Origin: CAVVAH01 sp963746175
GTDB taxonomy: Bacteria > Actinomycetota > Actinomycetes > JACCUZ01
DNA: 64,000 bases
Direction: 5' to 3'
NCBI GenBank assembly: GCA_963746175.1
Contig: CAVVAH010000008.1
Coordinates: forward strand, 1-64,000
The notes under the pieces were generated by a model. That model did not search any database. It was not told where the DNA came from and saw only the letters and a list, made by a program, of their open reading frames with translations. The stretch's first letter is position 1, and every line of letters starts with the position of its first letter. The position numbers were made by a program, and so were the translations under genes. Positions 9,542 to 17,174 of this stretch are shown here, one piece after another.

Positions 9542-9775
9542 TCAGTCGTCGACGTACGGGCAGTGCCGGCACCCCCGGCCGCAGCAGGTGCCACGATCGG
9601 CGAGGAAGCGCGCCGTCAGGACGAAGAGGCCGGACGTCGGGTCGAGGTACCCGGACTGCCCCGCGGTCAGGGCGGCGGCGTGCGCGGCGAGCACCGCGTC
9701 GCGGCCCGGGACGTCTGCCGGCAGCCGCGTGGGGTGCGGCTCGGTCAGCGCCCGCGGCGCCAGCGGGTCGGGCAC
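9542..9775 (-). CDS. DUF5522 family small Cys-rich protein
   Basis: A 77-residue protein ending with the DUF5522 signature: DPTSGLFVLTA, then RGTCCGRGCRHCPY. Four cysteines and a histidine in a CC-x3-C-x-H-C layout suggest binding of a metal or Fe-S centre, but this is not established for the family as far as I know. It is divergent from the GH3 lipoprotein gene across about 50 bases, and is a stand-alone gene with 1 kb of non-coding DNA downstream of its stop. Confidence 0.85.
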   Translation of the reverse strand: MPDPLAPRALTEPHPTRLPADVPGRDAVLAAHAAALTAGQSGYLDPTSGLFVLTARFLADRGTCCGRGCRHCPYVDD

Positions 9776-9827
9776 GCCCGGAGCCTACGAGAGCGACGTC
9801 GCAGGCCGGATGACACAGTGGGCCACG

Positions 9828-11102
9828 ATGCGCACCACCACCTCGCCGACCCTCGCCGCGGCCGCCGGGCTCGCACTCGTCCTCTCCGCGTGCACCGGCT
9901 CCTCGGACGGGTCCCGCCCCGCTCCTGCTGCCGCATCGGGCTCCCCCTCCGCCGGCTCGGCCGCACCCAGCCAGCCGGCCGACCCTGCCGCGCCCACCGG
10001 CTGGGGCCCGACCCAGGGCGAGCTGGCGCGGGCTCGCGACCTGGTCGCCGCCATGTCGACCGGCGACAAGGCCAGCACCGTCCTGATGCCGGGCTTCTGG
10101 GGCTACGACGCCGACCAGCCCACAGCGGCCGAAGCCGAGCGCAACCAGGTGATGCACGGCGTCGGATCGGCGGACGAGGCGCTGGCCGAGCACCCGTTCG
10201 GCGGGGTGTTCCTGCGACCCGAGGTCATCGCGGACGCCGACCAGGTGGACACCCTCACCGGCGAGCTGCACGACGCCGGCGACCGGCCCGGCGGCCTGCC
10301 GCTGCTCATCTCCATCGACCAGGAAGGTGGAGTCGTCCAGCGGCTGCAGGTCGGCGTGCCGGTCGTGCCGTCGGCGGCGTCGATCGGCCAGCGCGGCGAC
10401 CCGTCGTACGCACGGCAGGTGGCCCGGGACAACGGCCGGACGCTGCGCCGGCTGGGCGTGACGATGGTGATGGCCCCGGTCGCCGACGTCGACCCGGACG
10501 GCCGCTCGGTGATGGGGTCGCGCACCTACTCCCCCGACCGCGACGTCGCGGCCCGGATGGTCACCGCGACGGTCAAGGGGTACCTCGAGGCCGGCGTGGT
10601 CCCGGTGGTGAAGCACTTCCCCGGCCTGGGCTCGGTGTCCGGCGACAGCCACCACGCGCTGCCGGAGCAGGGGAAGTCGCTGGCGCAGCTGCGCCGGACC
10701 GACCTGGTCACCTTCGCGGCCGCGGTCGACGCGGGGGCGCCCGTCGTCATGACGGCGCACGTCGCCGTGGACGCCGTCGAGCCGGGGATGCCGGGCTCGA
10801 TCAGCGAGGGCGTCGTCACCGGCCTGCTCCGCGACACCCTCGGCTTCGACGGGGTCGCGGTGACCGACTCGCAGGGGATGGGCCCGATCAACGGGCCCTA
10901 CAACTCGGCCGAGGGCGCGGTCCGGTCGATCCTGGCCGGCGACGACCTGGTCCTGAACTCGCCCTACCCCGGCCGGGCTCGTCGCGCGCTGGTCACGGCA
11001 GTCGGGTCGGGTCGGCTGCCGTCGGCCCGCCTGAGCGAGGCCGCCACCAGGGTGCTGGCGCTGCGCCTCTACCAGCAGCGGATCGCGTCAGCCGCGAGCT
11101 GA
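9828..11102 (+). CDS. Glycoside hydrolase family 3 lipoprotein (beta-N-acetylhexosaminidase, NagZ-like)
   Basis: An exported lipoprotein of 424 residues. The signal peptide ends in the lipobox LVLSAC (C22), followed by a Ser/Ala/Pro linker. The GH3 barrel holds ISIDQEGG, K262-H263-FPG, the D273/H275 pair in GDSHHALP that serves as general acid in NagZ-type enzymes, and nucleophile D347 in AVTDSQGMG. NagZ enzymes remove N-acetylglucosamine from muropeptides. A cell-surface, lipid-anchored form would act on peptidoglycan or glycoconjugates outside the membrane. ATG 9810 is an alternative start with a slightly longer N-region. The 3' end overlaps the convergent SGNH hydrolase gene by 15 bases. 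Confidence 0.9.
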   Translation: MRTTTSPTLAAAAGLALVLSACTGSSDGSRPAPAAASGSPSAGSAAPSQPADPAAPTGWGPTQGELARARDLVAAMSTGDKASTVLMPGFWGYDADQPTAAEAERNQVMHGVGSADEALAEHPFGGVFLRPEVIADADQVDTLTGELHDAGDRPGGLPLLISIDQEGGVVQRLQVGVPVVPSAASIGQRGDPSYARQVARDNGRTLRRLGVTMVMAPVADVDPDGRSVMGSRTYSPDRDVAARMVTATVKGYLEAGVVPVVKHFPGLGSVSGDSHHALPEQGKSLAQLRRTDLVTFAAAVDAGAPVVMTAHVAVDAVEPGMPGSISEGVVTGLLRDTLGFDGVAVTDSQGMGPINGPYNSAEGAVRSILAGDDLVLNSPYPGRARRALVTAVGSGRLPSARLSEAATRVLALRLYQQRIASAAS

Positions 11103-11912
11103 GCCGTCGTCGCGGGGCACCAGGTCGACGAGCTCGAGGTGCTTGGGCGAGAGCCCGTCGCCGCTCGAGCGCCCGCGGAGCCGCCGCAGCACCCATGGCG
11201 TCAGGTGCCGGCGGACCCACCGGACGTCGGCGACGAGGTCGGCGCGCCGGCCGGGCCGGACGCCGGCCGCCAGCGGCTCGCGCCACCAGAGCGCCGGGCC
11301 GCCGAGCAGGCCCGGGTCGGTCACCCCCAGCACGTCGAGCACCGCCGCCGCGACCCGGGCATGCCCCTCGGGGGCCAGGTGCAGCCGGTCCTCGTTCCAC
11401 AGGCGCCGGTCCTGCAGGGCGGGCACCGAGCCGACGTCCACGACCAGCGCACCGGTGTCCGCCGCAGCGCGCCGGACGCCTGCGTTGAACCGGGCGAACC
11501 TGGCGGCCAGCCGGGCCGCGGTCCGGCCGGTGCCGCCGGCCCGCTCGATCACGGTGAAGAGCAGCACCTGCACGCCCGCGGCGCGCAGCCCGGCCACCGC
11601 GTCGGCGTACCGGGCCACGACCGCGTCGACGTCGCGCCCGGGCCGCAGCACGTCGTTGGGCCCGGCGTGGAACGAGACCAGGTCCGGACCGAGTGCCAGC
11701 GCCGTCGGCACCTGCTCGGCCACGACCTGGTCGAGCAGCCGGCCGCGCACGGCCAGGTTCGCGTAGCGCAGCCCGCCGTCGCGCGTCGCCAGCGCGGCGG
11801 CGACCCGGTCGGCCCAGCCGAGGTGTCGGCCCGCGGGACCGAGGTCGTCCTCGAGCCCCTCGGTGAACGAGTCGCCGAGGGCGACGAAGACGGACGGCGG
11901 CACGACCACCAT
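11088..11912 (-). CDS. SGNH/GDSL hydrolase
   Basis: A 274-residue esterase-type protein without a signal peptide. Block I is VALGDSFTEG with nucleophile S15, block III has AGPND, and the catalytic pair is in NEDRLHLAPEGH. Such proteins deacylate lipids, sugars or other esters; the substrate is unknown here. The C-terminal 60 residues after GGPALWWREPL form the Arg-rich extension typical of actinobacterial members that end near RRLRGRSSGD. ATG 11912 is chosen because the GDS motif should lie within the first 15 residues. It is divergent from a DinB gene 51 bases away. Confidence 0.9.
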   Translation of the reverse strand: MVVVPPSVFVALGDSFTEGLEDDLGPAGRHLGWADRVAAALATRDGGLRYANLAVRGRLLDQVVAEQVPTALALGPDLVSFHAGPNDVLRPGRDVDAVVARYADAVAGLRAAGVQVLLFTVIERAGGTGRTAARLAARFARFNAGVRRAAADTGALVVDVGSVPALQDRRLWNEDRLHLAPEGHARVAAAVLDVLGVTDPGLLGGPALWWREPLAAGVRPGRRADLVADVRWVRRHLTPWVLRRLRGRSSGDGLSPKHLELVDLVPRDDGSARG

Positions 11913-11951
11913 CCTCTCGCGCGTCCCCGGCCGGCCCGACCCGACCGGTCG

Positions 11952-11957
11952 TATCGT
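11952..11957 (+). promoter_or_regulatory. -10-like TATCGT for leaderless start at 11964
   Basis: TATCGT ends six bases before the ATG at 11964, and no Shine-Dalgarno sequence is visible. This spacing suggests transcription starting at or next to the A of the start codon. Confidence 0.45.
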
Positions 11958-11963
11958 GCGCGC

Positions 11964-12530
11964 ATGGCTGCCGAGACCGACCCCCAGGACGACCGCCAGG
12001 ACGCCGTCGTACCTGACACCAAGGACTGGACCTGGGTGCTGGCCGAGCAGTGCCCGGAGTGCGGGTTCGACGCGGCCGGTCTCCCCGGCCCCGAGGTGGC
12101 CGGGCGCACCCGCGGGAACGCCGCCGCGTGGCGGACGGTGCTCGCGCGCCCCGGCGCCCGCGACCGGCCGGCCGCGGGCGTCTGGTCCCCGCTCGAGTAC
12201 GCCTGCCACGTGCGCGACGTGCACCGCGTCTTCGGCGAGCGGCTGGAGCGGATGCTCACCGAGGACGACCCGCTGTTCGCCAGCTGGGACCAGGACGAGA
12301 CGGCGGTCCGCGACCGGTACGGCGAGCAGGACCCGGCGACGGTCGCTGACGAGCTGGTCGCCGCCGCCGGCGTCATGGCGGACCGGTTCGACACCGTGTC
12401 CGGTGACGGGTGGGCGCGGACCGGCCGGCGCAGCGACGGGGCGCGGTTCACCGTCGAGACGTTCGGCCGGTACTACGCCCACGACTGGGTGCACCACCTG
12501 CACGACGTCGGCGGTGACGTCCGGCCGTGA
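11964..12530 (+). CDS. DinB-family (mycothiol-isomerase-like) protein
   Basis: A 188-residue four-helix-bundle protein of the DinB superfamily. A CPECGFD motif lies near the start (about 31-37), LEYACHVRDVHRVF holds the first metal-binding histidines, and the final helix has HDWVHHLHDV. DinB proteins bind a divalent metal with three histidines and often act as thiol-dependent transferases using mycothiol or bacillithiol; the substrate is unknown. The CPxCG motif is characteristic of one actinobacterial subgroup. Its TGA overlaps the GTG of the cation efflux gene, so the two are co-translated. Confidence 0.88.
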   Translation: MAAETDPQDDRQDAVVPDTKDWTWVLAEQCPECGFDAAGLPGPEVAGRTRGNAAAWRTVLARPGARDRPAAGVWSPLEYACHVRDVHRVFGERLERMLTEDDPLFASWDQDETAVRDRYGEQDPATVADELVAAAGVMADRFDTVSGDGWARTGRRSDGARFTVETFGRYYAHDWVHHLHDVGGDVRP

Positions 12531-13652
12531 GCGACCACCCGCACGGCGACCACGGTCACGACGACCAGGACCACGACGACCACGAGCCACGAGGACCACG
12601 CCCACCATGACGTCCACGTCCACGCCCAGGACGGCGACGATCACGCACGCGACGGCGAGGAGCACGGTCACATCCACGACGCGCCTGCTGGGCTGCTCGG
12701 CCGGCTGCGCCACCTGGTCTCCCCGCACAGCCACGACGCCGCGGTGTCGATGGACAGCGAGCTGGAGGCCAGCCGCCGCGGGATGCGCGCGCTGCTGCTG
12801 TCGTTCGTGGCGCTCAGCGTCACCGCGGCGCTGCAGGCGGTCGTCTTCCTGGTCAGCGGTTCGGTCGCGCTGCTCGTCGACACGCTGCACAACGTCGCCG
12901 ACGCCCTGACGGCCCTGCCGATCGCCGTCGCGTTCACCCTCGGGCGGCGGGCGGCGACGCGGCGCTACACCTACGGCTTCGGCCGGGCCGAGGACCTGGC
13001 CGGCATCGTCGTGGTCCTCGTCATCGCGGTCTCGGCGGTGCTGGCCGCGTACGAGGCGGTCCGCCGGCTGGCCGACCCTCGCGAGCTCGACCACCTCTGG
13101 CTGGTCGCGACCGCAGGCGTCATCGGCTTCCTCGGCAACGAGCTGGTGGCGCGGTACCGGATCGCGGTGGGACGGGAGATCGGCTCTGCGGCGCTGGTGG
13201 CCGACGGGCTGCACGCCCGCACCGACGGCTTCACGTCGCTGGGCGTCGTCCTGAGCGCCGGTCTCGCCTGGGCCGGGTTCGAGCGTGGCGACGCACTCGT
13301 CGGGCTGGGCATCACGCTGGCCGTCCTCGCCGTGCTGCGGGACGCCGCCCGGGACGTCTACCGCCGCCTGATGGACGCGGTGGACCCGGCGCTGGTCGAC
13401 CGGGTCGAGGACGTCGCGCGCGGCACCGACGGCGTGCGGGACGTCGGCGACGTACGGCTGCGCTGGATCGGGCACCGGCTCCGGGCCGAGCTGGAGATCG
13501 TCGTCGACCCGGCGCTGAGCGTGGTGGCCGCGCACCGGGTGGCCGAGGCGACCGAGCACCGGCTGCTGCACCAGGTGCCGCGGCTGCACGCCGCCCTGGT
13601 GCACGCCGACCCGGACGGGCACCCGCACGACCTCACGGGGCACCACCGCTAG
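12527..13652 (+). pseudogene. CDF cation efflux protein with His-rich N-terminus, +1 frameshift
   Basis: Cation diffusion facilitators export Zn2+, Co2+ or similar ions in exchange for protons. The first 20 codons from the GTG at 12527 encode a His/Asp-rich stretch; the frame then breaks near 12586, and as written ends at TGA 12608. Removing one base there joins it to more His-rich sequence (HEDHAHHDVHVHAQDG) and on to an intact transporter: six membrane helices, metal sites DTLHNVAD and DGLHARTDG, and a C-terminal cytoplasmic domain ending HPHDLTGHHR. The alternative is a shorter protein starting at ATG 12750 or GTG 12744. The GTGA overlap with DinB argues for the longer, corrected form. Confidence 0.8.
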
Positions 13653-13789
13653 GCCGTTCGGGCACGTGTCGCCCGTGACCGGCCTCACCGCGGGTCACGA
13701 CGTCCGTTTGGCCGAGTCAAGACCGTCCCATGACGTTCCGACAGTGAGGGGAGACACCGAACCCGACCCTGTACGGAGCCTTCGCCACC

Positions 13790-14752
13790 ATGACGAACCA
13801 CCGCCGCCCGCTGCGCGTGGCCGCCGCCGCCCTCACCGCTGTCGCCGGTCTCGTGGCCCCCATGCTGCTGACCACCCTGCCCGCGCACGCGGCAGGCGCC
13901 CTCCAGTACGGCAAGGTCGTGTTCGTCGACGACGGCGACACCATCGACGTCGATCTCAAGGGTGACGGGACCAGCAAGCCGATCCGGGTCCGGTTCATCG
14001 GGATCCAGGCGATGGAGCTGCACGTCTACAGCCACACGCTCTCCAAGCTGCGCGGCGAGTGCTGGGGCGTCGACGCCGCGAAGAACCTGCACCGTCTCGT
14101 CGCCGGGAAGCAGGTCCGCCTGACCGCGCGCAAGGAGAGCAGCGCCTCGACGCACAACGTGCGGCCGCGGCGGTTCGTGGCGGTCCAGGTCAACGGCGTC
14201 TGGACCGACGTCGGCGCGATGCAGCTGGACGCCGGGCTCGTGCTGCCCGACCTCATCCCGGACGAGTACAGCCACAACCTCGACTACTCCCAGCGCGCGC
14301 AGACCGCCGCCGCGCTCGGCGCCGGGTTCTGGGGCTCGTCCAGCCGCTGCGGGATCGGCCCGTCGCAGGACGACCAGGTCAAGGTCGACGTCAACTGGGA
14401 CGCCGACGGCAACGACGGCGAGAACGTCAATGGCGAGTGGGTCGACGTCACCAACCTCGGCGTCAACCCGGTCGACCTGTCCGGCTGGTGGGTCCGCGAC
14501 GCGGCGTACCGCGGGTACAAGGCCCACGGCTACACCTTCCCCGCCGGCACCGTGGTGGCGCCTGGCGACAGGGTCCGGCTGAAGGTCGGTCACGGCAGCG
14601 ACGGCGACAGCGTCCGCTACTGGGGCCTCAGCATCCCGATCTTCGCCAACGTCACCGAGGGCCGGACGTTCATGGGCGACGGGGCCTGGCTGTACGACCC
14701 GAAGGGCGACCTCCGGGCCTGGTACATGTACCCCTGCCGCGCTGCCTGCTAG
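13790..14752 (+). CDS. Secreted thermonuclease-like (TNase) protein with lamin-tail domain
   Basis: A 320-residue exported protein. The Sec signal peptide ends TLPAHAAG (cleavage near 35). A staphylococcal-nuclease-like domain follows (VDDGDTIDVD, IRVRFIGIQAME, about 45-185), then a beta-sandwich lamin-tail domain (about 200-315) with GEWVDVTNLG, VDLSGWWVRD and FPAGTVVAPGDRV. TNase plus LTD is a known secreted nuclease layout in actinomycetes, for scavenging external DNA or RNA. In TNase the second catalytic segment usually holds R and E; here ARKESS and RPRRFVAVQV occupy that region, so activity is likely but not certain. Confidence 0.88.
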   Translation: MTNHRRPLRVAAAALTAVAGLVAPMLLTTLPAHAAGALQYGKVVFVDDGDTIDVDLKGDGTSKPIRVRFIGIQAMELHVYSHTLSKLRGECWGVDAAKNLHRLVAGKQVRLTARKESSASTHNVRPRRFVAVQVNGVWTDVGAMQLDAGLVLPDLIPDEYSHNLDYSQRAQTAAALGAGFWGSSSRCGIGPSQDDQVKVDVNWDADGNDGENVNGEWVDVTNLGVNPVDLSGWWVRDAAYRGYKAHGYTFPAGTVVAPGDRVRLKVGHGSDGDSVRYWGLSIPIFANVTEGRTFMGDGAWLYDPKGDLRAWYMYPCRAAC

Positions 14753-14789
14753 TACCCCCACCGGGCGCACTTTCTGGCACCCTTCGAGG

Positions 14790-15242
14790 GTGCTGATCAC
14801 CAACCACGTCCTGTCGGGTGCGGTGATCGGCGCGGTCGCCCCTGACGTACGCCAGGCCGCCTCGCTCGGGTTCCTCTCGCACTTCGTGCTCGACGGGCTG
14901 CCGCACTTCGGCGTCGACGACGAGCACCTGATGAAGGTCGCGGTGCCCGACGGGCTGCTGGGCCTGGCGGCGATCGGCGTGATCGCCCGGGCGACGCCCC
15001 GGGACAAGCTGCTCCCCGTCCTCGCCGGGATCGCCGGCGCCTGCCTGCCCGACCTCGACAAGCCCGGCCGCCAGTTCTTCGACCGGTCGCCGTTCCCGCG
15101 CTGGTTCGACGCCGTCCACGCCCGGATCCAGGACGAGGAGGTGCACCGCTTCACCGTCGAGGTCGCCGCTGCCGCCGTGTTCTCGGTGGCCCTGGTCGCC
15201 CTGCTCCCCCGCCGTCCCAGGCCGGCCGCTGCCCGGACGTGA
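14790..15242 (+). CDS. Small membrane protein, DUF457/YdjM-like metal-dependent hydrolase family
   Basis: A 150-residue protein with hydrophobic segments and the opening pattern NHVLSGAVIGA, then FLSHFVLDGLPHFG (about 29-42) and LPDLDK, which resembles membrane-bound YdjM/DUF457 proteins whose His and Asp residues are thought to bind metal. The end VALVALLPRR is a last membrane segment. GTG 14790 is used; it has no good ribosome site, so the exact start is uncertain. A strong inverted repeat follows the gene. Function unknown. Confidence 0.75.
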   Translation: MLITNHVLSGAVIGAVAPDVRQAASLGFLSHFVLDGLPHFGVDDEHLMKVAVPDGLLGLAAIGVIARATPRDKLLPVLAGIAGACLPDLDKPGRQFFDRSPFPRWFDAVHARIQDEEVHRFTVEVAAAAVFSVALVALLPRRPRPAAART

Positions 15243-15260
15243 CCTGACCTCCAGCCGGTT

Positions 15261-15278
15261 GATCACGTGCACGTGATC
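15261..15278. repeat. 18-bp perfect palindrome
   Basis: GATCACGTGCACGTGATC is its own reverse complement. It is the first of two adjacent symmetrical elements in the gap between two convergent genes. It could be a regulator or restriction-related site, or part of a double terminator. Confidence 0.5.
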
Positions 15279-15279
15279 G

Positions 15280-15321
15280 ACCTCCGCCGGTAGTGGTGGA
15301 TTGGCCACTACCGGCGGAGGT
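15280..15321. terminator. Bidirectional hairpin between convergent genes
   Basis: The 17-base arm at 15280-15296 pairs perfectly with 15305-15321 around the 8-base loop TGGATTGG. It lies between the stops of the membrane protein gene (15242) and the ECF sigma gene (15395), the expected place for a two-way terminator. There is no long T tract, as is common in high-GC actinomycetes. Confidence 0.65.
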
Positions 15322-15394
15322 TGACCACTGACCGCGGCTCGTCCGGGACCGCGCGTACGACGGCGGGCGGCGCGCTGCAGGCAGGACGCGAGAT

Positions 15395-16663
15395 CTACCT
15401 GCCGCGGGTCTCGGCGATGCGGGACTCGAGGAAGTCGCGCTCGGCGGTGTTGTCGGCCAGGCCGAGGGCCTCGCGGTACGCCGCGGCCGCCTCCTGGGCC
15501 CGGCCCAGGCGGCGCAGCAGGTCGGCGCGGGTCGCGGCCAGGTAGCGGTAGCCGGCCAGCCTGCCGTCGGCGGCCAGCCGGTCCACCTCGGCGAGCGCCG
15601 CCTCCGGCCCGGCGACCTCGGCCAGCGCGACCGCCCGGTTGAGCGAGACGACGGGCGACGGCCACTCGCGCAGCAGGGCGTCGTACAGCGCGAGCACCCT
15701 GGTCCAGCGCGTCTCGTCGTACGACGTGGCGAGCGCGTGCTCACCCGCGATGGCCGCCTGGATGCCGAACCGCCCCACCCGGCTGTGGTGCAGGTCCTGC
15801 ACCAGGCCGATGCCCTCGAGCACCTCCGCGCGGTCCCACCGTTCGCGGTCCTGGTCGCGGAGCAGCACCAGCCGGCCGGCGTCATCGACGCGCGTCGCGC
15901 TGCGGGAGTCCGTGAGGAGCATGAGCGCCAGCAGGCCGCGCACCTCCGGCTCGTCCGGCATCAGGGTGGCGAGCACCCGGCCCAGCTCCAGCGCCCGCTG
16001 GACCAGGTCGGTGCGGACCAGCTCGTCGCCCGACGGCGCCGTGTGCCCGGTCGTGAACACCAGGTGCAGGACCGTGAGCACGGCGTCCAGCCGCTCCGGC
16101 AGCTCGGCAGCGCCGGGGACGCGGTACGGGATGTGGGCCGCGGCGATCTTCTTCTTCGCCCGGGTCACCCGTGCCGCCATGGTCGCCTCGGGTACCAGGA
16201 AGGCCGACGCGATCTCCGCCGTCGTGAGCCCGCAGAGCAGCCGCAGCGTGAGGGCGACCTGCGCCTCCCGGGCCAGCGCCGGGTGGCAGCAGGTGAAGAC
16301 CAGCCGGAGCCGCTCGTCGGTCAGCACGCCGTCCGGGCTGCCGGAAGCATCCACGGCGTCCTCCGGCCCCTCCGTCACGTCGGGCTCGACGAGCATCGGC
16401 AGCTTGCGGCGCAGCGTCTGCTCGCGGCGCAGGACGTCGAGCGCGCGGCGCCGGGCGGTGGTCGTGAGCCAGGCCCCGGGCGAGCGCGGCACCCCCTGCC
16501 GGCGCCAGGTGTCGAGGGCGGCACCGTACGCGTCCTGGACGCACTCCTCGGCGAGGTCGATGCTGCCGGCGACGCGCACCGTCGCAGCGAGGACGAAGCC
16601 CCACTCGCGGCGGTGCGCCTCGGCGACAGCGGCCTCGACGTCCTCCGGGACGTCAGGAGTCAC
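15395..16663 (-). CDS. ECF42-type RNA polymerase sigma factor (DUF6596)
   Basis: A 422-residue sigma factor. Region 2 is in residues 20-90 (EWGFVLAATVRVAG, AEECVQDAYGAAL, RRRALDVLRRE) and region 4 about 135-180 (LRLLCGLTTAEIASAFLV, AARVTRAKKKI). A long C-terminal extension with TPR-like helices (about 190-420) is the hallmark of the ECF42 group, which works without a classical anti-sigma factor. The next gene upstream on the same strand encodes a YCII/DGPF protein, the standard partner of this group, 13 bases away. Target genes are unknown; ECF42 operons are often self-regulated. Confidence 0.93.
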   Translation of the reverse strand: MTPDVPEDVEAAVAEAHRREWGFVLAATVRVAGSIDLAEECVQDAYGAALDTWRRQGVPRSPGAWLTTTARRRALDVLRREQTLRRKLPMLVEPDVTEGPEDAVDASGSPDGVLTDERLRLVFTCCHPALAREAQVALTLRLLCGLTTAEIASAFLVPEATMAARVTRAKKKIAAAHIPYRVPGAAELPERLDAVLTVLHLVFTTGHTAPSGDELVRTDLVQRALELGRVLATLMPDEPEVRGLLALMLLTDSRSATRVDDAGRLVLLRDQDRERWDRAEVLEGIGLVQDLHHSRVGRFGIQAAIAGEHALATSYDETRWTRVLALYDALLREWPSPVVSLNRAVALAEVAGPEAALAEVDRLAADGRLAGYRYLAATRADLLRRLGRAQEAAAAYREALGLADNTAERDFLESRIAETRGR

Positions 16664-16676
16664 CGGTGGCCTCGGC

Positions 16677-17024
16677 TCACTCGTCCGGGAACTCCTTGAT
16701 CGGCCGCACCTCGACGCCGCCGAACGGCGCCGGGCACAGCTTGGCGATCTCGAGCGCCTGGTCGAGGTCGGTCGCCTCGATCAGGTAGTACCCGCCGAGC
16801 GCCTCCTTGGTCTCGGCGAACGGTCCGTCCGTGACGACGTCACCGCGCACCGAGGTCGCCGTCGGGGTCGGCTCCAGGGCGTTGCCGCCCACGATCTTGG
16901 CGCCGTGCTCGGCGACCTGCTCCGCGAACCGGCCATGGGCCTCCATGCCCGACACCCACGCGGCGTCGCCGCCCTCGGCGTAACCCTTCTCGTCCTCGTA
17001 GATGAGGATGAGGTACTGGCTCAT
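16677..17024 (-). CDS. YCII/DGPF-domain protein, partner of the ECF42 sigma factor
   Basis: A 115-residue ferredoxin-fold protein of the YciI-like superfamily. It opens MSQYLILIYEDEKGY and carries the diagnostic VTDGPFAETKEALGGYYLIE (about 75-94) and an end near EVRPIKEF. Proteins of this family are encoded beside ECF42 sigma factors and have been proposed to affect their activity or to be enzymes they control. ATG 17024 has the ribosome site GAGGGAG six bases upstream. It is the first gene of the two-gene operon. Confidence 0.93.
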   Translation of the reverse strand: MSQYLILIYEDEKGYAEGGDAAWVSGMEAHGRFAEQVAEHGAKIVGGNALEPTPTATSVRGDVVTDGPFAETKEALGGYYLIEATDLDQALEIAKLCPAPFGGVEVRPIKEFPDE

Positions 17025-17159
17025 GCGCGTCTCCCTCTCGTGACCGGTGGCCCCGGTTGCGACTGTGACACCACTCCGACGGACGGCGCAGCCGCAGATC
17101 GACACCCGTCGGCCCGCCCGCGGGACCTTTCTGCCGCGACCGGGGCAGACCCCGCCGGT

Positions 17160-17165
17160 TAGGCT
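17160..17165 (+). promoter_or_regulatory. -10-like TAGGCT for hrpA
   Basis: TAGGCT ends nine bases before the ATG of hrpA and no Shine-Dalgarno sequence is seen, which fits a leaderless or nearly leaderless transcript. Confidence 0.4.
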
Positions 17166-17174
17166 CGACGCGGC

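Noticed and set aside
11088..13688. 866-residue minus-strand protein
   Set aside because: Only the last 274 residues (SGNH hydrolase) show family motifs; the rest is antisense to the DinB and CDF genes.
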